From assembly GCA_003142855.1 (NCBI GenBank), contig PLNW01000159.1:1-40271 (forward strand): a stretch of 40,271 nt of DNA, in the 5' to 3' direction. Below, piece by piece: positions 9,238 through 17,315 of the stretch; the first letter of the stretch is position 1; the number at the start of each line of letters is the position of its first letter. The DNA is from Myxococcales bacterium. GTDB lineage: Bacteria; Myxococcota_A; Polyangia; Fen-1088. The notes beneath the pieces were generated by a model. It was not told where the DNA came from, searched no databases, and saw only the letters and a list, made by a program, of their open reading frames with translations. Both the position numbers and the translations under genes were made by a program.

Positions 9238-10668
9238 CTAGCTCGACGAGACCGAGAAGCAGTTATTTATGAATTCCTGAGTCGATCCTCCGTCCCCACT
9301 GATCTCGAAGCCCCACTGCACCTGGTCGAGGGTCCAAGTGTTGTCGAATTGCCCGTATTGGGTGGTGTTGTTGGCGATGAGCCAGTCCAGGATGCCCTTT
9401 ACGTCGATGGTGCCCGATGTGACGTTGGCGGTCTTGCTCGTCGACGGGTTGGTGTTGATGAGCGAAATCGTGGCATTGCTCCCGTTGCTGCCATAGTGGA
9501 CGGTCCAGGTGTAGTCCCCGATTACTGGCTTCGTCGTTGCTACAACGGACGAGATCGGCCCCGTCTGGTACGTGTACATCCACACCATGAGTTCGATGCG
9601 CGTGCTCCCGGTGGGGGCCTTGACCCATATGTCGTAAGCGGCTTCCCAGGCCCCAACATTGCCGGGCACGTTGATGTCGAAGCTGCTGGTGTACGTATTG
9701 ATGGAGCTGATGAGCTTCTTCGGTGAATACCCGATGTTGGGATAGGACTTCACACCGCTGGTCTGGGGATGATTGGCGGTCACGCCCCACAAGGTTGACG
9801 TCGTGGCCCACACGCACTCGGGCCCCGGGCCCGTTCCCCAGACGTTGTTGGCGACGGTGAAGATGCCGGTCTTGTAACTCGGCCCCCCCTCATTCACGCA
9901 GGTGCAGTAGGCCGAGGTGATGCCCGCGGGCACGGCCGGCCCTGTTGCGGCGGTTGTGCAGGTGGCGGCGACAGCACTGCTGTCGTAGGTCGTACCGCTG
10001 GCGCCGCACACGGATGTGGTCGCTGCGGTGCTGGTCGCGCCGCCTGCGGCCGCCCCACCCGTGCTGGTCGCGCCGCCAGTTCGCGTGCTGCCCCCGGTAG
10101 CCGAACTGCCGCCCATGCCCGTCGCGCCGCCGGTTCGCGTGCTGCCGCCGGTCGCCGAATTGCCGGCCGTGCTGGTCGCGCCGCCCGTGGCCGCGGTTCC
10201 ACCTGCGGCGGTCGTTCCGCCTGTGCTGGGGGTGCCCCCCGTTTTGACGGTTCCACCTGCGCTCGATATGCCGCCGGCCGAGCTGACGCCGCCCGAGGCA
10301 TTGCCGCCGCTCGACGTCATACCGCCCATGCTCGTGGTCCCTCCCTGGGCCGTGGTGCCAGCGGCGGCAAGCCCGCCACTACTGGTCGCCGTGCTGCCGC
10401 CAGTGGTGACCCCACCCGAGGCGTTCGATCCGCCAGTCACTGTTGCGCCGGCAAGACTCGTGGTACCGCCGGCCGACGTCTGTCCGCCGTTGCCGCTGCC
10501 GCCTGTTGGTGCGACGCCGCCTGCACCCCCGCCACTGCCACCTGAAGCGTCCGGTGAGTTTGAAATGGAGCAACCAGCCAGGAGTGCGACAAGCAGAACC
10601 GAACCTAGCCCGCGCAGGTCCAGATCACCCTGCAACCGATTTCGTAGCTGCCGTAAGTATCGTTCCAT
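9238..10668 (-). CDS. GH12 endoglucanase-like lipoprotein
   Basis: A 476-residue lipoprotein. The start at 10668 has a perfect GGGAGGAG upstream. The signal ends LLAGC with lipidated Cys33. Residues 35-219 are a low-complexity stalk of Gly/Ser/Thr/Ala repeats (TGGSTRTGGAT type). The rest matches glycoside hydrolase family 12, with NNVWG, ECVWATTS, SYPNIGY and AAYDIWV. The predicted nucleophile is Glu359 in ELMVWM and the acid/base is Glu455 in WGFEISGDG. Family members cleave beta-1,4-glucan or xyloglucan with retention of configuration. Both catalytic Glu are present, so activity is likely. The stalk would hold the enzyme off the outer membrane. It is divergent from the gene at 10865 and followed by a hairpin at 9193-9212. 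Confidence 0.9.
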   Translation of the reverse strand: MERYLRQLRNRLQGDLDLRGLGSVLLVALLAGCSISNSPDASGGSGGGAGGVAPTGGSGNGGQTSAGGTTSLAGATVTGGSNASGGVTTGGSTATSSGGLAAAGTTAQGGTTSMGGMTSSGGNASGGVSSAGGISSAGGTVKTGGTPSTGGTTAAGGTAATGGATSTAGNSATGGSTRTGGATGMGGSSATGGSTRTGGATSTGGAAAGGATSTAATTSVCGASGTTYDSSAVAATCTTAATGPAVPAGITSAYCTCVNEGGPSYKTGIFTVANNVWGTGPGPECVWATTSTLWGVTANHPQTSGVKSYPNIGYSPKKLISSINTYTSSFDINVPGNVGAWEAAYDIWVKAPTGSTRIELMVWMYTYQTGPISSVVATTKPVIGDYTWTVHYGSNGSNATISLINTNPSTSKTANVTSGTIDVKGILDWLIANNTTQYGQFDNTWTLDQVQWGFEISGDGGSTQEFINNCFSVSSS

Positions 10669-10851
10669 GGTGACTCCTCCCAGACTAGAGCCGGGGTTCA
10701 CGCTGCGAACCTCGTGCCCGCCTGACCCTTGCAGTAGCAGGGGCAGGCGTTTTTGGCCCATGAAACGGGGAGCCAACCACGGCCCCACCGGGTGAGGTGC
10801 TCGCCCGTGGACAGGTTTCGCGCACAGCAGGTCGGTTGTCCATGTTGCTGC

Positions 10852-10857
10852 TATCAT
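10852..10857 (+). promoter_or_regulatory. -10 element TATCAT, leaderless geometry
   Basis: TATCAT preceded by TGC (extended -10 form) and followed by seven bases before ATG 10865. No Shine-Dalgarno is present, so transcription would begin at or next to the start codon. No convincing -35 was seen. Confidence 0.5.
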
Positions 10858-10864
10858 GGGGGCC

Positions 10865-11215
10865 ATGCGCTGGTGGCTTTGCATGGTTTCCCTGGCGGGC
10901 TTGATGGCCGCCCGGTTGCCGGCGCGGGCGGATGGCGAGGGCTTGCCGGAGATCCGCATCAAAGTCGGCGAGGCCTACCAGCTCCACCTCGGCTTCATCA
11001 TCGTGGGACTGGTGTGCGACGACACTTCGCTGGTGCGTGTCGAGGACGGCGGCGATCATCTGCGCCTGGTGGGCCTGGCGCCGGGCCGAACCAAGTGCGG
11101 CTTCTGGAGCAACCCGAAGTCCCCCGCGCCCTCCAAGGTTTACGAGGTCGTTGTCACACGCGCCCCGCCCAAACTGCAACCATGGCCCGCGAAAGACCGG
11201 GAACGACGACGCTAG
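10865..11215 (+). CDS. small secreted protein, pilus-formation N-domain-like
   Basis: A 116-residue protein with a signal peptide (MRWWLCMVSLAGLMAA) and a likely cut after ARA near residue 22. The mature part runs IRIKVGEAYQLHL, then DDTSLVRVED, then LRLVGLAPGRTKCGFW. This resembles the pilus formation protein N-terminal domain (as in CpaC secretins): a short beta sandwich in which a value is compared across G-rich turns ending in GxTxxxxW-like motifs. Here the domain stands alone, with a basic tail ending KDRERRR. ATG 10865 is preferred over the in-frame ATG 10856 because of the -10 element placed before it. The exact role is unknown. It is followed 68 bases later by the methyltransferase-like gene on the same strand. 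Confidence 0.65.
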   Translation: MRWWLCMVSLAGLMAARLPARADGEGLPEIRIKVGEAYQLHLGFIIVGLVCDDTSLVRVEDGGDHLRLVGLAPGRTKCGFWSNPKSPAPSKVYEVVVTRAPPKLQPWPAKDRERRR

Positions 11216-11283
11216 TGCCCGTACTCTCCTTGTTCGACCTTCGCCAAGCGCGTGCCTGCGAACGATAGGATTATGAATCTCTC

Positions 11284-12006
11284 GTGACATCCCAAATCAT
11301 CGCCCACGGAACATCCAAGTTCGGAGAACTCGTCCTGCGCCGGCGAAGGCGAGAAGGCGATGCAGATCCGTCGACGGTGTGTGAGCTGATCTGCAATGGG
11401 GTGTTCTTGATGGATTCGGAGGACGGCACGACCGAACGCAGGCTCGCGTCCGAATCGCTGGCACGCGTGTCCCATCCTGAGATCGTCGTGATCGGAGGAC
11501 TTGGCCTGGGGTTCACGTTGATGGAGGTCGTGGCATCGCCACGGCCGCGTGCCATCCACGTGGTCGAGATCGAAGGTTTGCTGGTGGATTGGGCGTCGCA
11601 GGGCTTGCTACCTCACGCCCGAATGGCTTTGCAGGACTCGCGCGTGCAGATGCATGTCGCTGATCTACGCGCCTATGTGGAATCGCTGCCGCCCAGGAGC
11701 CTAGACCTCATCTTGATCGACGTGGACAACGGCCCGGACTTCCTCGTTCACGAGTCAAATGCGTCGCTCTATCAGTCGCCATTCCTCGAACGATCGCGTC
11801 TGGCGCTTCAGCCAGGTGGCCTGCTTGCGGTTTGGTCGTCGTCCCGATCAGCCAGGCTACGGGATGCATTGACCGAAGTATTCGGCCAGTGCGAGGAGGT
11901 CGCTTTCAGCGTCACGCGCGCTGGACGTCCGTTTGAATACTTCGTCTACTTCGCGTCGCAGAAACAAGTGCAAGCTGGTGATTGTGAACCAGTAAAGAGG
12001 GGCTAG
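11284..12006 (+). CDS. spermidine synthase-like methyltransferase-fold protein
   Basis: A cytoplasmic Rossmann-fold protein of 240 residues starting at GTG. The SAM/dcSAM-binding motif VIGGLGLGFTLMEV is followed by an acidic strand (VVEIEGL), the VADLRAYV turn, and LDLILIDVDNGPDF. This order matches the spermidine synthase/polyamine aminopropyltransferase superfamily. The protein is shorter than the usual 280-300 residues because the N-terminal beta domain is reduced, so a true polyamine synthase is not assured and a methyltransferase is possible. The start lacks a clear Shine-Dalgarno; TAGGAT at 11266-11271 lies 12 bases upstream. Its TAG stop lies within the putative -10 of the next gene. 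Confidence 0.75.
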   Translation: MTSQIIAHGTSKFGELVLRRRRREGDADPSTVCELICNGVFLMDSEDGTTERRLASESLARVSHPEIVVIGGLGLGFTLMEVVASPRPRAIHVVEIEGLLVDWASQGLLPHARMALQDSRVQMHVADLRAYVESLPPRSLDLILIDVDNGPDFLVHESNASLYQSPFLERSRLALQPGGLLAVWSSSRSARLRDALTEVFGQCEEVAFSVTRAGRPFEYFVYFASQKQVQAGDCEPVKRG

Positions 12007-12009
12007 AAT
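11982..12009 (+). promoter_or_regulatory. promoter of TonB-like gene
   Basis: -35 TTGTGA (11982-11987), 16-base spacer, -10 TAGAAT (12004-12009), then seven bases to ATG 12017. The first three bases of the -10 are the TAG stop of the upstream gene. The geometry predicts a leaderless mRNA. Confidence 0.5.
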
Positions 12010-12016
12010 CCACGCC

Positions 12017-13159
12017 ATGGCCCCAAGCGATCGCTGGCCCAGTGCCCAAGAGCCCCCGGCAAACTCTGGCAGTCCTGTGTTCATAGGGCCGCTCACGGTC
12101 CCCGATCTTCCGCGCAAGCGGCGGTGGGGCTGGCTGCTGGTGTGGACGTTTCTGGCATTCGCTGGTGGGGTTGCCGCTGGTCCTGCCCTGACCGAGCAGG
12201 CGTTTCTGCTGGTCGAGCGGGCGTCTTCGACGCTCGGGATGGCGCCTCCGCAATTCGCGGAAAAGCTCAATCCGGCGGGACCCTTGATCGTGCCGCTGTC
12301 CGCGCCTGCTGTTGAGCAGGCGCCGGTGGGCAAAGCGCCAGCCGAGCTGGCCCCGACGACCGCAGAACCTGTGGCACGGCAGGCGGAAAAACCTGCCGAG
12401 TCCGACAAGCCAGCCGGAACCGTGGCGCAGCCACCCGCTGCGCGCAGCGAGACCGCAGCACCGGCAGCGCCCGCGCAGCCCATTGTGGCGGCATTGCCGG
12501 TCGCGCCTTCAGCTCACACGAAGGGCCAAGCAAGGACCTCGTCCCGTCGGGCCGCGACCACGATGAAAGGCGGCAACGCGGACACGCCGGCCCCGGCGGA
12601 CGTCCCCTTCCACGATCCTTTTGCCGATGGTGCCGAAAGCGCGAGTCGGCCCAGGGCTGCTGTCCCAGGCCGCAAGTCCAGCCCGTCATTCGACGAACCC
12701 CCGCGAGCCGCGAAAGGCGAGCCAGCGGCCAAACCCGCGGCTTCCCCGTCGCGCGATTCCCTCGATACCCTGATGGCGGATGGGGTTACCGACCGCAAGA
12801 GCAAACCACACCAGGACAAGGGCTTGGACGCCCTGTTGAACGACGTGCAGAAGGGCAAGCCCGACTCGCCGCCAAAGTACGACGCCCCGGCGCCCCTTCC
12901 GCCGCTGTCACAGTCCGACATCACCAGGGTCATGGCGGAAGTCAAGACCCGCGGCAAGGAGTGCGCCCGGCAACTCGGGCAAAAGGGAATCGCCGAGTTG
13001 AATCTTGTCGTCGGCAAGGAAGGCCGCGTCACCCAAGTGAGCGTGGGTGGGAACGTGGCGAACACGCCGCTCGCTGCGTGCATCGAGAAGGCCGTGCGTG
13101 CGGCGTCTTTCCCACGTTCCGCGGGCCTGCGCTTCGACTACCGCATCGACGTTCGCTAG
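12017..13159 (+). CDS. TonB-like protein, AgmX/PglI-type C-terminal domain
   Basis: A 380-residue envelope protein. A basic RKRR precedes one membrane helix at about residues 37-57, so the long remainder faces the periplasm. Residues 60-295 are Pro/Ala-rich and low in order, as in TonB and AgmX-type proteins that span the periplasm. The last 85 residues (296-380) form the conserved tail. It starts LSQSDITRVMAEV, has two Cys (in GKECARQL and LAACIEKA), the strand AELNLVVGKEGRV, and ends FDYRIDVR. This tail is typical of myxobacterial AgmX/PglI proteins linked to gliding and envelope complexes. No ExbB/ExbD homologue is in the window, so its partners are unknown. It follows the methyltransferase-like gene by ten bases but may also have its own promoter. 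Confidence 0.8.
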   Translation: MAPSDRWPSAQEPPANSGSPVFIGPLTVPDLPRKRRWGWLLVWTFLAFAGGVAAGPALTEQAFLLVERASSTLGMAPPQFAEKLNPAGPLIVPLSAPAVEQAPVGKAPAELAPTTAEPVARQAEKPAESDKPAGTVAQPPAARSETAAPAAPAQPIVAALPVAPSAHTKGQARTSSRRAATTMKGGNADTPAPADVPFHDPFADGAESASRPRAAVPGRKSSPSFDEPPRAAKGEPAAKPAASPSRDSLDTLMADGVTDRKSKPHQDKGLDALLNDVQKGKPDSPPKYDAPAPLPPLSQSDITRVMAEVKTRGKECARQLGQKGIAELNLVVGKEGRVTQVSVGGNVANTPLAACIEKAVRAASFPRSAGLRFDYRIDVR

Positions 13160-13261
13160 TCCGCGGGGGGACAACCGACCCGGCGAGCGAGTACACTAAG
13201 ACCCACCAGACGAGGTCGATTAGCGTCCTGGCACAGAATCAGTACGGAATTCCCGCCACAC

Positions 13262-13270
13262 TGCTAGGCT
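13262..13270 (+). promoter_or_regulatory. extended -10 TGC-TAGGCT, leaderless geometry
   Basis: TG, one base, then TAGGCT (13265-13270), followed by six bases to ATG 13277. No Shine-Dalgarno precedes the start, and no clear -35 was found. Confidence 0.5.
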
Positions 13271-13276
13271 GCGCGC

Positions 13277-14455
13277 ATGAAGCTGAGCAGCCTGTTTTTT
13301 GTGTTGGCGACGATATTTCTGGGAACGATTGTGGAGTCGCATGCGCAGGCGACTCCCGCCCCGCTCGGCGTCACCTATGCCGGCTGGAGGGGGGAGTACA
13401 GCAACGCGGACGGCAAGCTGGCCAAGTTCAAGGAGATCGGTTTCCGCATCGTCTCGTTCGTTCCGCTGTACGGCTACACGGGGCTGAACAAGATCGATCG
13501 GACCACGGGCCCGGACGCCGCTGAGCTGGCCCGGGCGATTGAGACCGCGACCCGCATGGGGCTCGCCGTGGTGTTGAAGCCGCACCTGGACCCATTGATC
13601 TACAGTCCCGGCTTCGACGCCTTCCAGTCGGAGAACGATAGCTGGCGGGTGAGCTGTCCCTGGCGTGGCTTCTTCGACGTGGACCCGATGAGCGACGACT
13701 ACAGGAGCGGCGTCGTGTTCGCCTCGCTGGCCGCGGTGAAGAAGGCGATCGACAGCCTGGGCGCCACGCCCGCCGCGCCGGTTCGCCTGGAGTTGGGCAC
13801 CGAGCTCATGAACTCCATGGTGTACGCGCCCGAGCGTTGGGTGAAGCTGCTGGCCGCCGCCAAGAAGGAGCGCCACCGCCTCGGGCTCGACCGGGCCGTC
13901 GTGCTGTCGCACAACTTCACCCATCACTTCGAGATCCCCGACGACTTCGTCGCGCGCATGAGCCCCGCCGGCAAGCGCGCGCTTGGGCGCTACATCCGCG
14001 GCCTGGACGCGCTCGCCCTGTCCCAGTACCTGGACCTCACGGCAGCCATGCCCGCTGCCGAGCGCGGGAGACGCCTGCCCAGCTCTGACGAAATCGCGCA
14101 GGCGCTGGTCCTGCACGAGAAGAACTTCAGGCGCCAGATCCTGGTCGGTGCTTTGCGCCTGCGTCCCGCCGAGATCCCGCCTCTGCACATCGGCGAGTAC
14201 GGCATTGGCCGCGGCGGCCTCCGCCACCCGAACCTGTGGGCCGGCGACGCCACGGCAGCCCAGGAGAAGGAGCTGGCGCAGCAGATCGCGCGCGGCTACG
14301 AGGGCCTGATGCGCTACCTAGCGCTGCCCGACGGTCGCACTGTACAAAGCGCAGTCCTGTGGGTCACTGGTCCCCACTACGACATCTTCGGCTGGGAAAA
14401 CCAGAAATACGCGATCCCCGAAGCGGCCGCGGCGATCAAGGCGGGGCTGCGCTGA
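13277..14455 (+). CDS. secreted clan GH-A glycosidase (GH113-like)
   Basis: A 392-residue secreted enzyme with a signal peptide ending near SHAQA (residue 25). The mature part reads as a TIM barrel: FKEIGFRIVSFVPLYGY is an early strand-helix, and GLAVVLKPHLDP is the typical strand-3 block of GH113 and related mannanases. Glu176 in LELGTELMNS fits the acid/base at the end of strand 4. Glu307 in HIGEYGIG fits the nucleophile on strand 7. WVTGPHYDIFGW lies near strand 8. Both residues expected for a retaining clan GH-A enzyme are therefore present. The substrate (mannan or another beta-glycan) is inferred only from this likeness. The gene converges with the AT-hook gene at 14507. Confidence 0.75.
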   Translation: MKLSSLFFVLATIFLGTIVESHAQATPAPLGVTYAGWRGEYSNADGKLAKFKEIGFRIVSFVPLYGYTGLNKIDRTTGPDAAELARAIETATRMGLAVVLKPHLDPLIYSPGFDAFQSENDSWRVSCPWRGFFDVDPMSDDYRSGVVFASLAAVKKAIDSLGATPAAPVRLELGTELMNSMVYAPERWVKLLAAAKKERHRLGLDRAVVLSHNFTHHFEIPDDFVARMSPAGKRALGRYIRGLDALALSQYLDLTAAMPAAERGRRLPSSDEIAQALVLHEKNFRRQILVGALRLRPAEIPPLHIGEYGIGRGGLRHPNLWAGDATAAQEKELAQQIARGYEGLMRYLALPDGRTVQSAVLWVTGPHYDIFGWENQKYAIPEAAAAIKAGLR

Positions 14456-14471
14456 GCGCCGCGGCCCCGCC
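14440..14471 (+). terminator. possible hairpin overlapping glycosidase stop
   Basis: GGCGGGGC (14440-14447) pairs with GCCCCGCC (14464-14471) around a 16-base loop that contains the TGA stop. There is no T tract. It lies between convergent genes. Confidence 0.3.
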
Positions 14472-14506
14472 GCTCGCCTGCTTGCTCGGGGTTGCTTGCG
14501 GGAGTG

Positions 14507-15043
14507 CTACTTCTTGAGCGACCGCGCGAGCTTCACGGCCTCGGCCACGCTCTTGTCCTTCGCGGTCTGCTTGACGTTGGCCCGATTTGCGCCTGTGAGC
14601 GACTTGAGCAAGCCCAAGTACTGTCCCTGAAGCTTTCGCGCCCGCTTGACCTTTGCCGTAACCCTTTTCACCCGCTTCACTGCCGCCGGCTTTGCGCCGG
14701 TCGACGGGGCGGCCTGGCGTCGCTCCTCTCGGTACTTCTTGATCTTGGCCTTGGACACATTCTTGTGCTCCTTGCAGACCATCCCGAAGACTGGTGCTGC
14801 CAAGTTCTTGCAGCCGGGCACTGGGCAGAGTTGCTTCTTCCGCGCCGGCGCGGACGCAAGGGCCAGAGGTGCCGCGGCCGCGACCTGCTTCGGTGGCCGG
14901 CCGGGCCCACGCTTCTGCGGAACCCCAAGCGCCCCGGCGAGGGCAGCCTGGATTCGCTGAGTGGTGGCCGCTTCCACTGTGGCCACGAGCTGGCGGGTGA
15001 AAGCTTCAATCTGTGCGGTGATATTGGAATCGGTGTGGGGCAT
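14507..15043 (-). CDS. AT-hook protein with Cx4C/Cx2H zinc-like motif and basic tail
   Basis: A 178-residue basic protein, probably DNA-binding. The start at 15043 has GAGGAG six bases upstream. Residues 8-40 are likely helical. KRGPGRPPK at 44-52 is a clear AT-hook, which grips the minor groove of AT-rich DNA. Cys73, Cys78, Cys90 and His93 form a Cx4C-x11-Cx2H pattern that could bind zinc; the PVPGC segment resembles PCAVPGC of the repeat protein at 25369-26961. From residue 94 on the protein is rich in Lys, Arg and Ala, like histone H1 or HMGA tails. A nucleoid-associated or regulatory role is an inference. No enzyme motif was seen. AT-hooks are rare in bacteria but known in myxobacteria (CarD). 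Confidence 0.75.
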   Translation of the reverse strand: MPHTDSNITAQIEAFTRQLVATVEAATTQRIQAALAGALGVPQKRGPGRPPKQVAAAAPLALASAPARKKQLCPVPGCKNLAAPVFGMVCKEHKNVSKAKIKKYREERRQAAPSTGAKPAAVKRVKRVTAKVKRARKLQGQYLGLLKSLTGANRANVKQTAKDKSVAEAVKLARSLKK

Positions 15044-15144
15044 TGGTTCTCCTCGTTGTTCTTGGACCGGCAATCGTAAGGGAAACAGGCGCAATGGGCA
15101 ACCATATCGCAACGAGCGGGGTGGATGCAGGGTGCAAATCGGCG

Positions 15145-15150
15145 TAGTCT
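15145..15150 (+). promoter_or_regulatory. -10 element TAGTCT, leaderless geometry
   Basis: TAGTCT followed by six bases before ATG 15157. No Shine-Dalgarno is present. It lies in the divergent space shared with the AT-hook gene. Confidence 0.45.
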
Positions 15151-15156
15151 CGCGGC

Positions 15157-16986
15157 ATGGTCATGGCAAACATCAAATCTGTTTCTGGGTGTTTTCTTGG
15201 AATCTGTCTGGCGCTGGCCAGTTGCAAGACGGCTGGCCCAGCGGCGTCGGTCGCCACTCCCGTCCACGCACAAGCCGCGGTCCCGGCAACGCCACCACCC
15301 TCGCAGGCAGCGGCTGTGTTGGTCGAGCCGGTGCTCAAGTCAGCCGCAGCCGCGGCAGGAGCCTGGGGCATGAGCTTGCTGGTCGCTTCGCCCTTGAAGT
15401 TGGCGGCTGACTTGGATGCTCTGTCCAAGAGTCTGGAGTTGCCCGTGTCCCTGGGGCAGGCGCTGCTTCCCGCACTGACCGGCGAGGGAGGTCCGGGCGG
15501 CGTCAAAGTGGCGCGCGAGACCCTCGACCGACTGGATGTGACTCGCCCGCTGGCCGTGATTTGGCTGGCGCCGGGCAGTGGCGTGCCGGCTGGTTGGTGT
15601 GCCGCCATTTCATTCAAAGAGCGCGCCTTCGCGTGGGATATCCTGCAGACCATGGGGACTGGCGGCGTGCAGAGCGAGGGCACCTTTGAGCGGCGCTTGC
15701 CCTCGGGAGATGTAGTCTGGGGCGCTGTCAAGGATCGGCAGTTGCTGATTTCTAGCTCGCGCGAAACCTTGCTGGCCGCGGGTTCCCTGGCCGTCGTGGC
15801 ACAGACGACGCCCATGGCGGGACAGGCTCTCTTCACTCTGTCCCCATCGGTGATGGCCAGAGGCACCGGTCAGTCGTTGGATGCGTTGCTAGCCGGCGTC
15901 TTCAGCATGGCCGTGGCGGAAATGGAAAAGGACGCGGCGAAGACGGGCAAGCCAATGACACCCGCATCCAAGAAGATGATTGATGCGCTTCTCAAGACCT
16001 TGATGCGCCCTTTGAGCGAGATTGCCATGGTTCGTGTCAGTCTCGAAATCGGGGCTGCGCGCGGCGTGATTGTGCGGGCCGAGGTCCAGCCCACGCCAGG
16101 CTCACAGCTGGCGGCCAAGGCTGGTCATGCCTCGCCCTATCTTTTCGATCTGGCCCTTCCGGTGCGCAGCGACGCGACCATGGCCGTCGCCTGGGGCGAC
16201 GTGGCGCCTTGGTTGCCCGACTGGATTCAGATCGTGGAGGCTTCTGGCCCCGCAGGCCGTGCAGCCGGCAAGGATCTCGGGACGCTGCTGGGCGAATCGA
16301 TTGACGGCGGTTCTTGTTCTGCGGATCTCGGGGTCGTACCCATGACCACCCTGTGCAGCCTGACGGTGCGCCCGGGAGTGGATGCGGCCCGCGCCCTGGA
16401 TCGCTACGTGGCGTTTCTCCAGTCATCCAACGCGTGGTGGGACGCCGAGGTCGGTGGTCGCAAGCCAAAGCCGCTCAAGCTGAAGCGCACGGGCAAGATC
16501 GTGGAGACGGAAAAAGCCATCGAGACAAAAGATCCGCAGTTCGTGGCGGTCATGAAATCGATTCTAGGTGGCGATGTGGCGCATAGCGCGCTGACGGTCA
16601 AGGATGGCCGCGTGGTTCTGGCTGTGGGCGCCAAGCCGCGCGAGCTGCTCGGCCGCTACGGCAAGCAGCAGATCCCGATGAAGATTGCGGCGCCCATCGT
16701 GGCGCGGACCCTGCTCGACACAGCCTCGGCCAACGGCGTGGGCTTGGTCGACGTCATGTCGATCGTGACCAAGGTGCTTGCGAAAGAGTTCGCTTCGGGC
16801 CAGCTCTTGGGTGGGATGTTGGCGGTTCCAGGTTTTTCTGACCTGCACACTCCCGTAGTGCTGTCGAGCCGGGGCGGGATCCTCCCGTCCGTCGAGTTTC
16901 AGGTGCCCTTTGGTACCCTGCAAGTCCTGGCCCGGGTGGTCAGCGGCTTCATGGGTCAGATGGGGGCGACGCCCGGACACCAATGA
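15157..16986 (+). CDS. lipoprotein of unknown function, 609 residues
   Basis: I do not recognise a named family. The N-terminus is a lipoprotein signal with LASC lipobox (Cys23), followed by an Ala/Pro-rich stretch to about residue 60. The remainder is a large, ordered, moderately hydrophobic domain without repeats. It has strands such as LAVIWLAPGSG and VVWGAVKDRQLLISS, and a helix rich in Ala/Lys near residues 245-290. The pattern of repeated hydrophobic strands, each followed by a helix, recalls DUF3352-like periplasmic proteins, but I cannot confirm this. ATG 15157 or the in-frame ATG 15163 could be the start; the -10 at 15145 favours 15157. It stands 54 bases before the small Lys-rich peptide gene. 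Confidence 0.75.
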   Translation: MVMANIKSVSGCFLGICLALASCKTAGPAASVATPVHAQAAVPATPPPSQAAAVLVEPVLKSAAAAAGAWGMSLLVASPLKLAADLDALSKSLELPVSLGQALLPALTGEGGPGGVKVARETLDRLDVTRPLAVIWLAPGSGVPAGWCAAISFKERAFAWDILQTMGTGGVQSEGTFERRLPSGDVVWGAVKDRQLLISSSRETLLAAGSLAVVAQTTPMAGQALFTLSPSVMARGTGQSLDALLAGVFSMAVAEMEKDAAKTGKPMTPASKKMIDALLKTLMRPLSEIAMVRVSLEIGAARGVIVRAEVQPTPGSQLAAKAGHASPYLFDLALPVRSDATMAVAWGDVAPWLPDWIQIVEASGPAGRAAGKDLGTLLGESIDGGSCSADLGVVPMTTLCSLTVRPGVDAARALDRYVAFLQSSNAWWDAEVGGRKPKPLKLKRTGKIVETEKAIETKDPQFVAVMKSILGGDVAHSALTVKDGRVVLAVGAKPRELLGRYGKQQIPMKIAAPIVARTLLDTASANGVGLVDVMSIVTKVLAKEFASGQLLGGMLAVPGFSDLHTPVVLSSRGGILPSVEFQVPFGTLQVLARVVSGFMGQMGATPGHQ

Positions 16987-17040
16987 AAGACATTATTTGA
17001 AGAAACGCGCGAAAAATCCGCTAGAGTGCAGCAACCAATC

Positions 17041-17256
17041 ATGAGAGTTCTCGCCGTTTCTCTCGCCGCCGTATTCATGCTCATGGGTGTGCCTGCGCTC
17101 GCCAGCGCTGCTTCGGCTAATTCCATCCGTTCTGCCGCCGCTTCTGCCGACTCGAGCTGTCGCGCCCGGAAGAAGAAGGCCAAGAAGCAGACCGCCGACG
17201 ACAAGAGCAAGAAAAAGGGCAAGGACGCCAAGAAACCCTACGGTTTCGAGCTGTAG
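17041..17256 (+). CDS. small secreted Lys-rich peptide
   Basis: A 71-residue product with a clear signal peptide (MRVLAVSLAAVFMLMG, cut near ALASA). The mature peptide is about 48 residues, with one Cys followed by a strongly basic run (RARKKKAKKQ and KSKKKGKDAKK), ending PYGFEL. No family is recognised. An in-frame GTG at 17026 is an alternative start, but the signal peptide begins at the ATG. A weak promoter may be TTGAAG (16997-17002) with TAGAGT (17022-17027), spacer 19. Binding to nucleic acid, polysaccharide or the envelope is possible for such a cationic peptide but is only a guess. Confidence 0.6.
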   Translation: MRVLAVSLAAVFMLMGVPALASAASANSIRSAAASADSSCRARKKKAKKQTADDKSKKKGKDAKKPYGFEL

Positions 17257-17315
17257 GGGCGTACGTCCCGCGCCGGGGCGCACGCGAGCTATCAGCAAGC
17301 GCTGACCGTCGGGCC

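Noticed and set aside
10016..10795. Pro/Val/Ala repeat frame of 259 codons on the plus strand
   Set aside because: Mirror image of the Gly/Ser/Thr stalk of the GH12 lipoprotein; its repeats come from the stalk coding repeats.
13220..14227. 335-codon minus-strand frame
   Set aside because: Antisense to the glycosidase with signal peptide and catalytic Glu residues.
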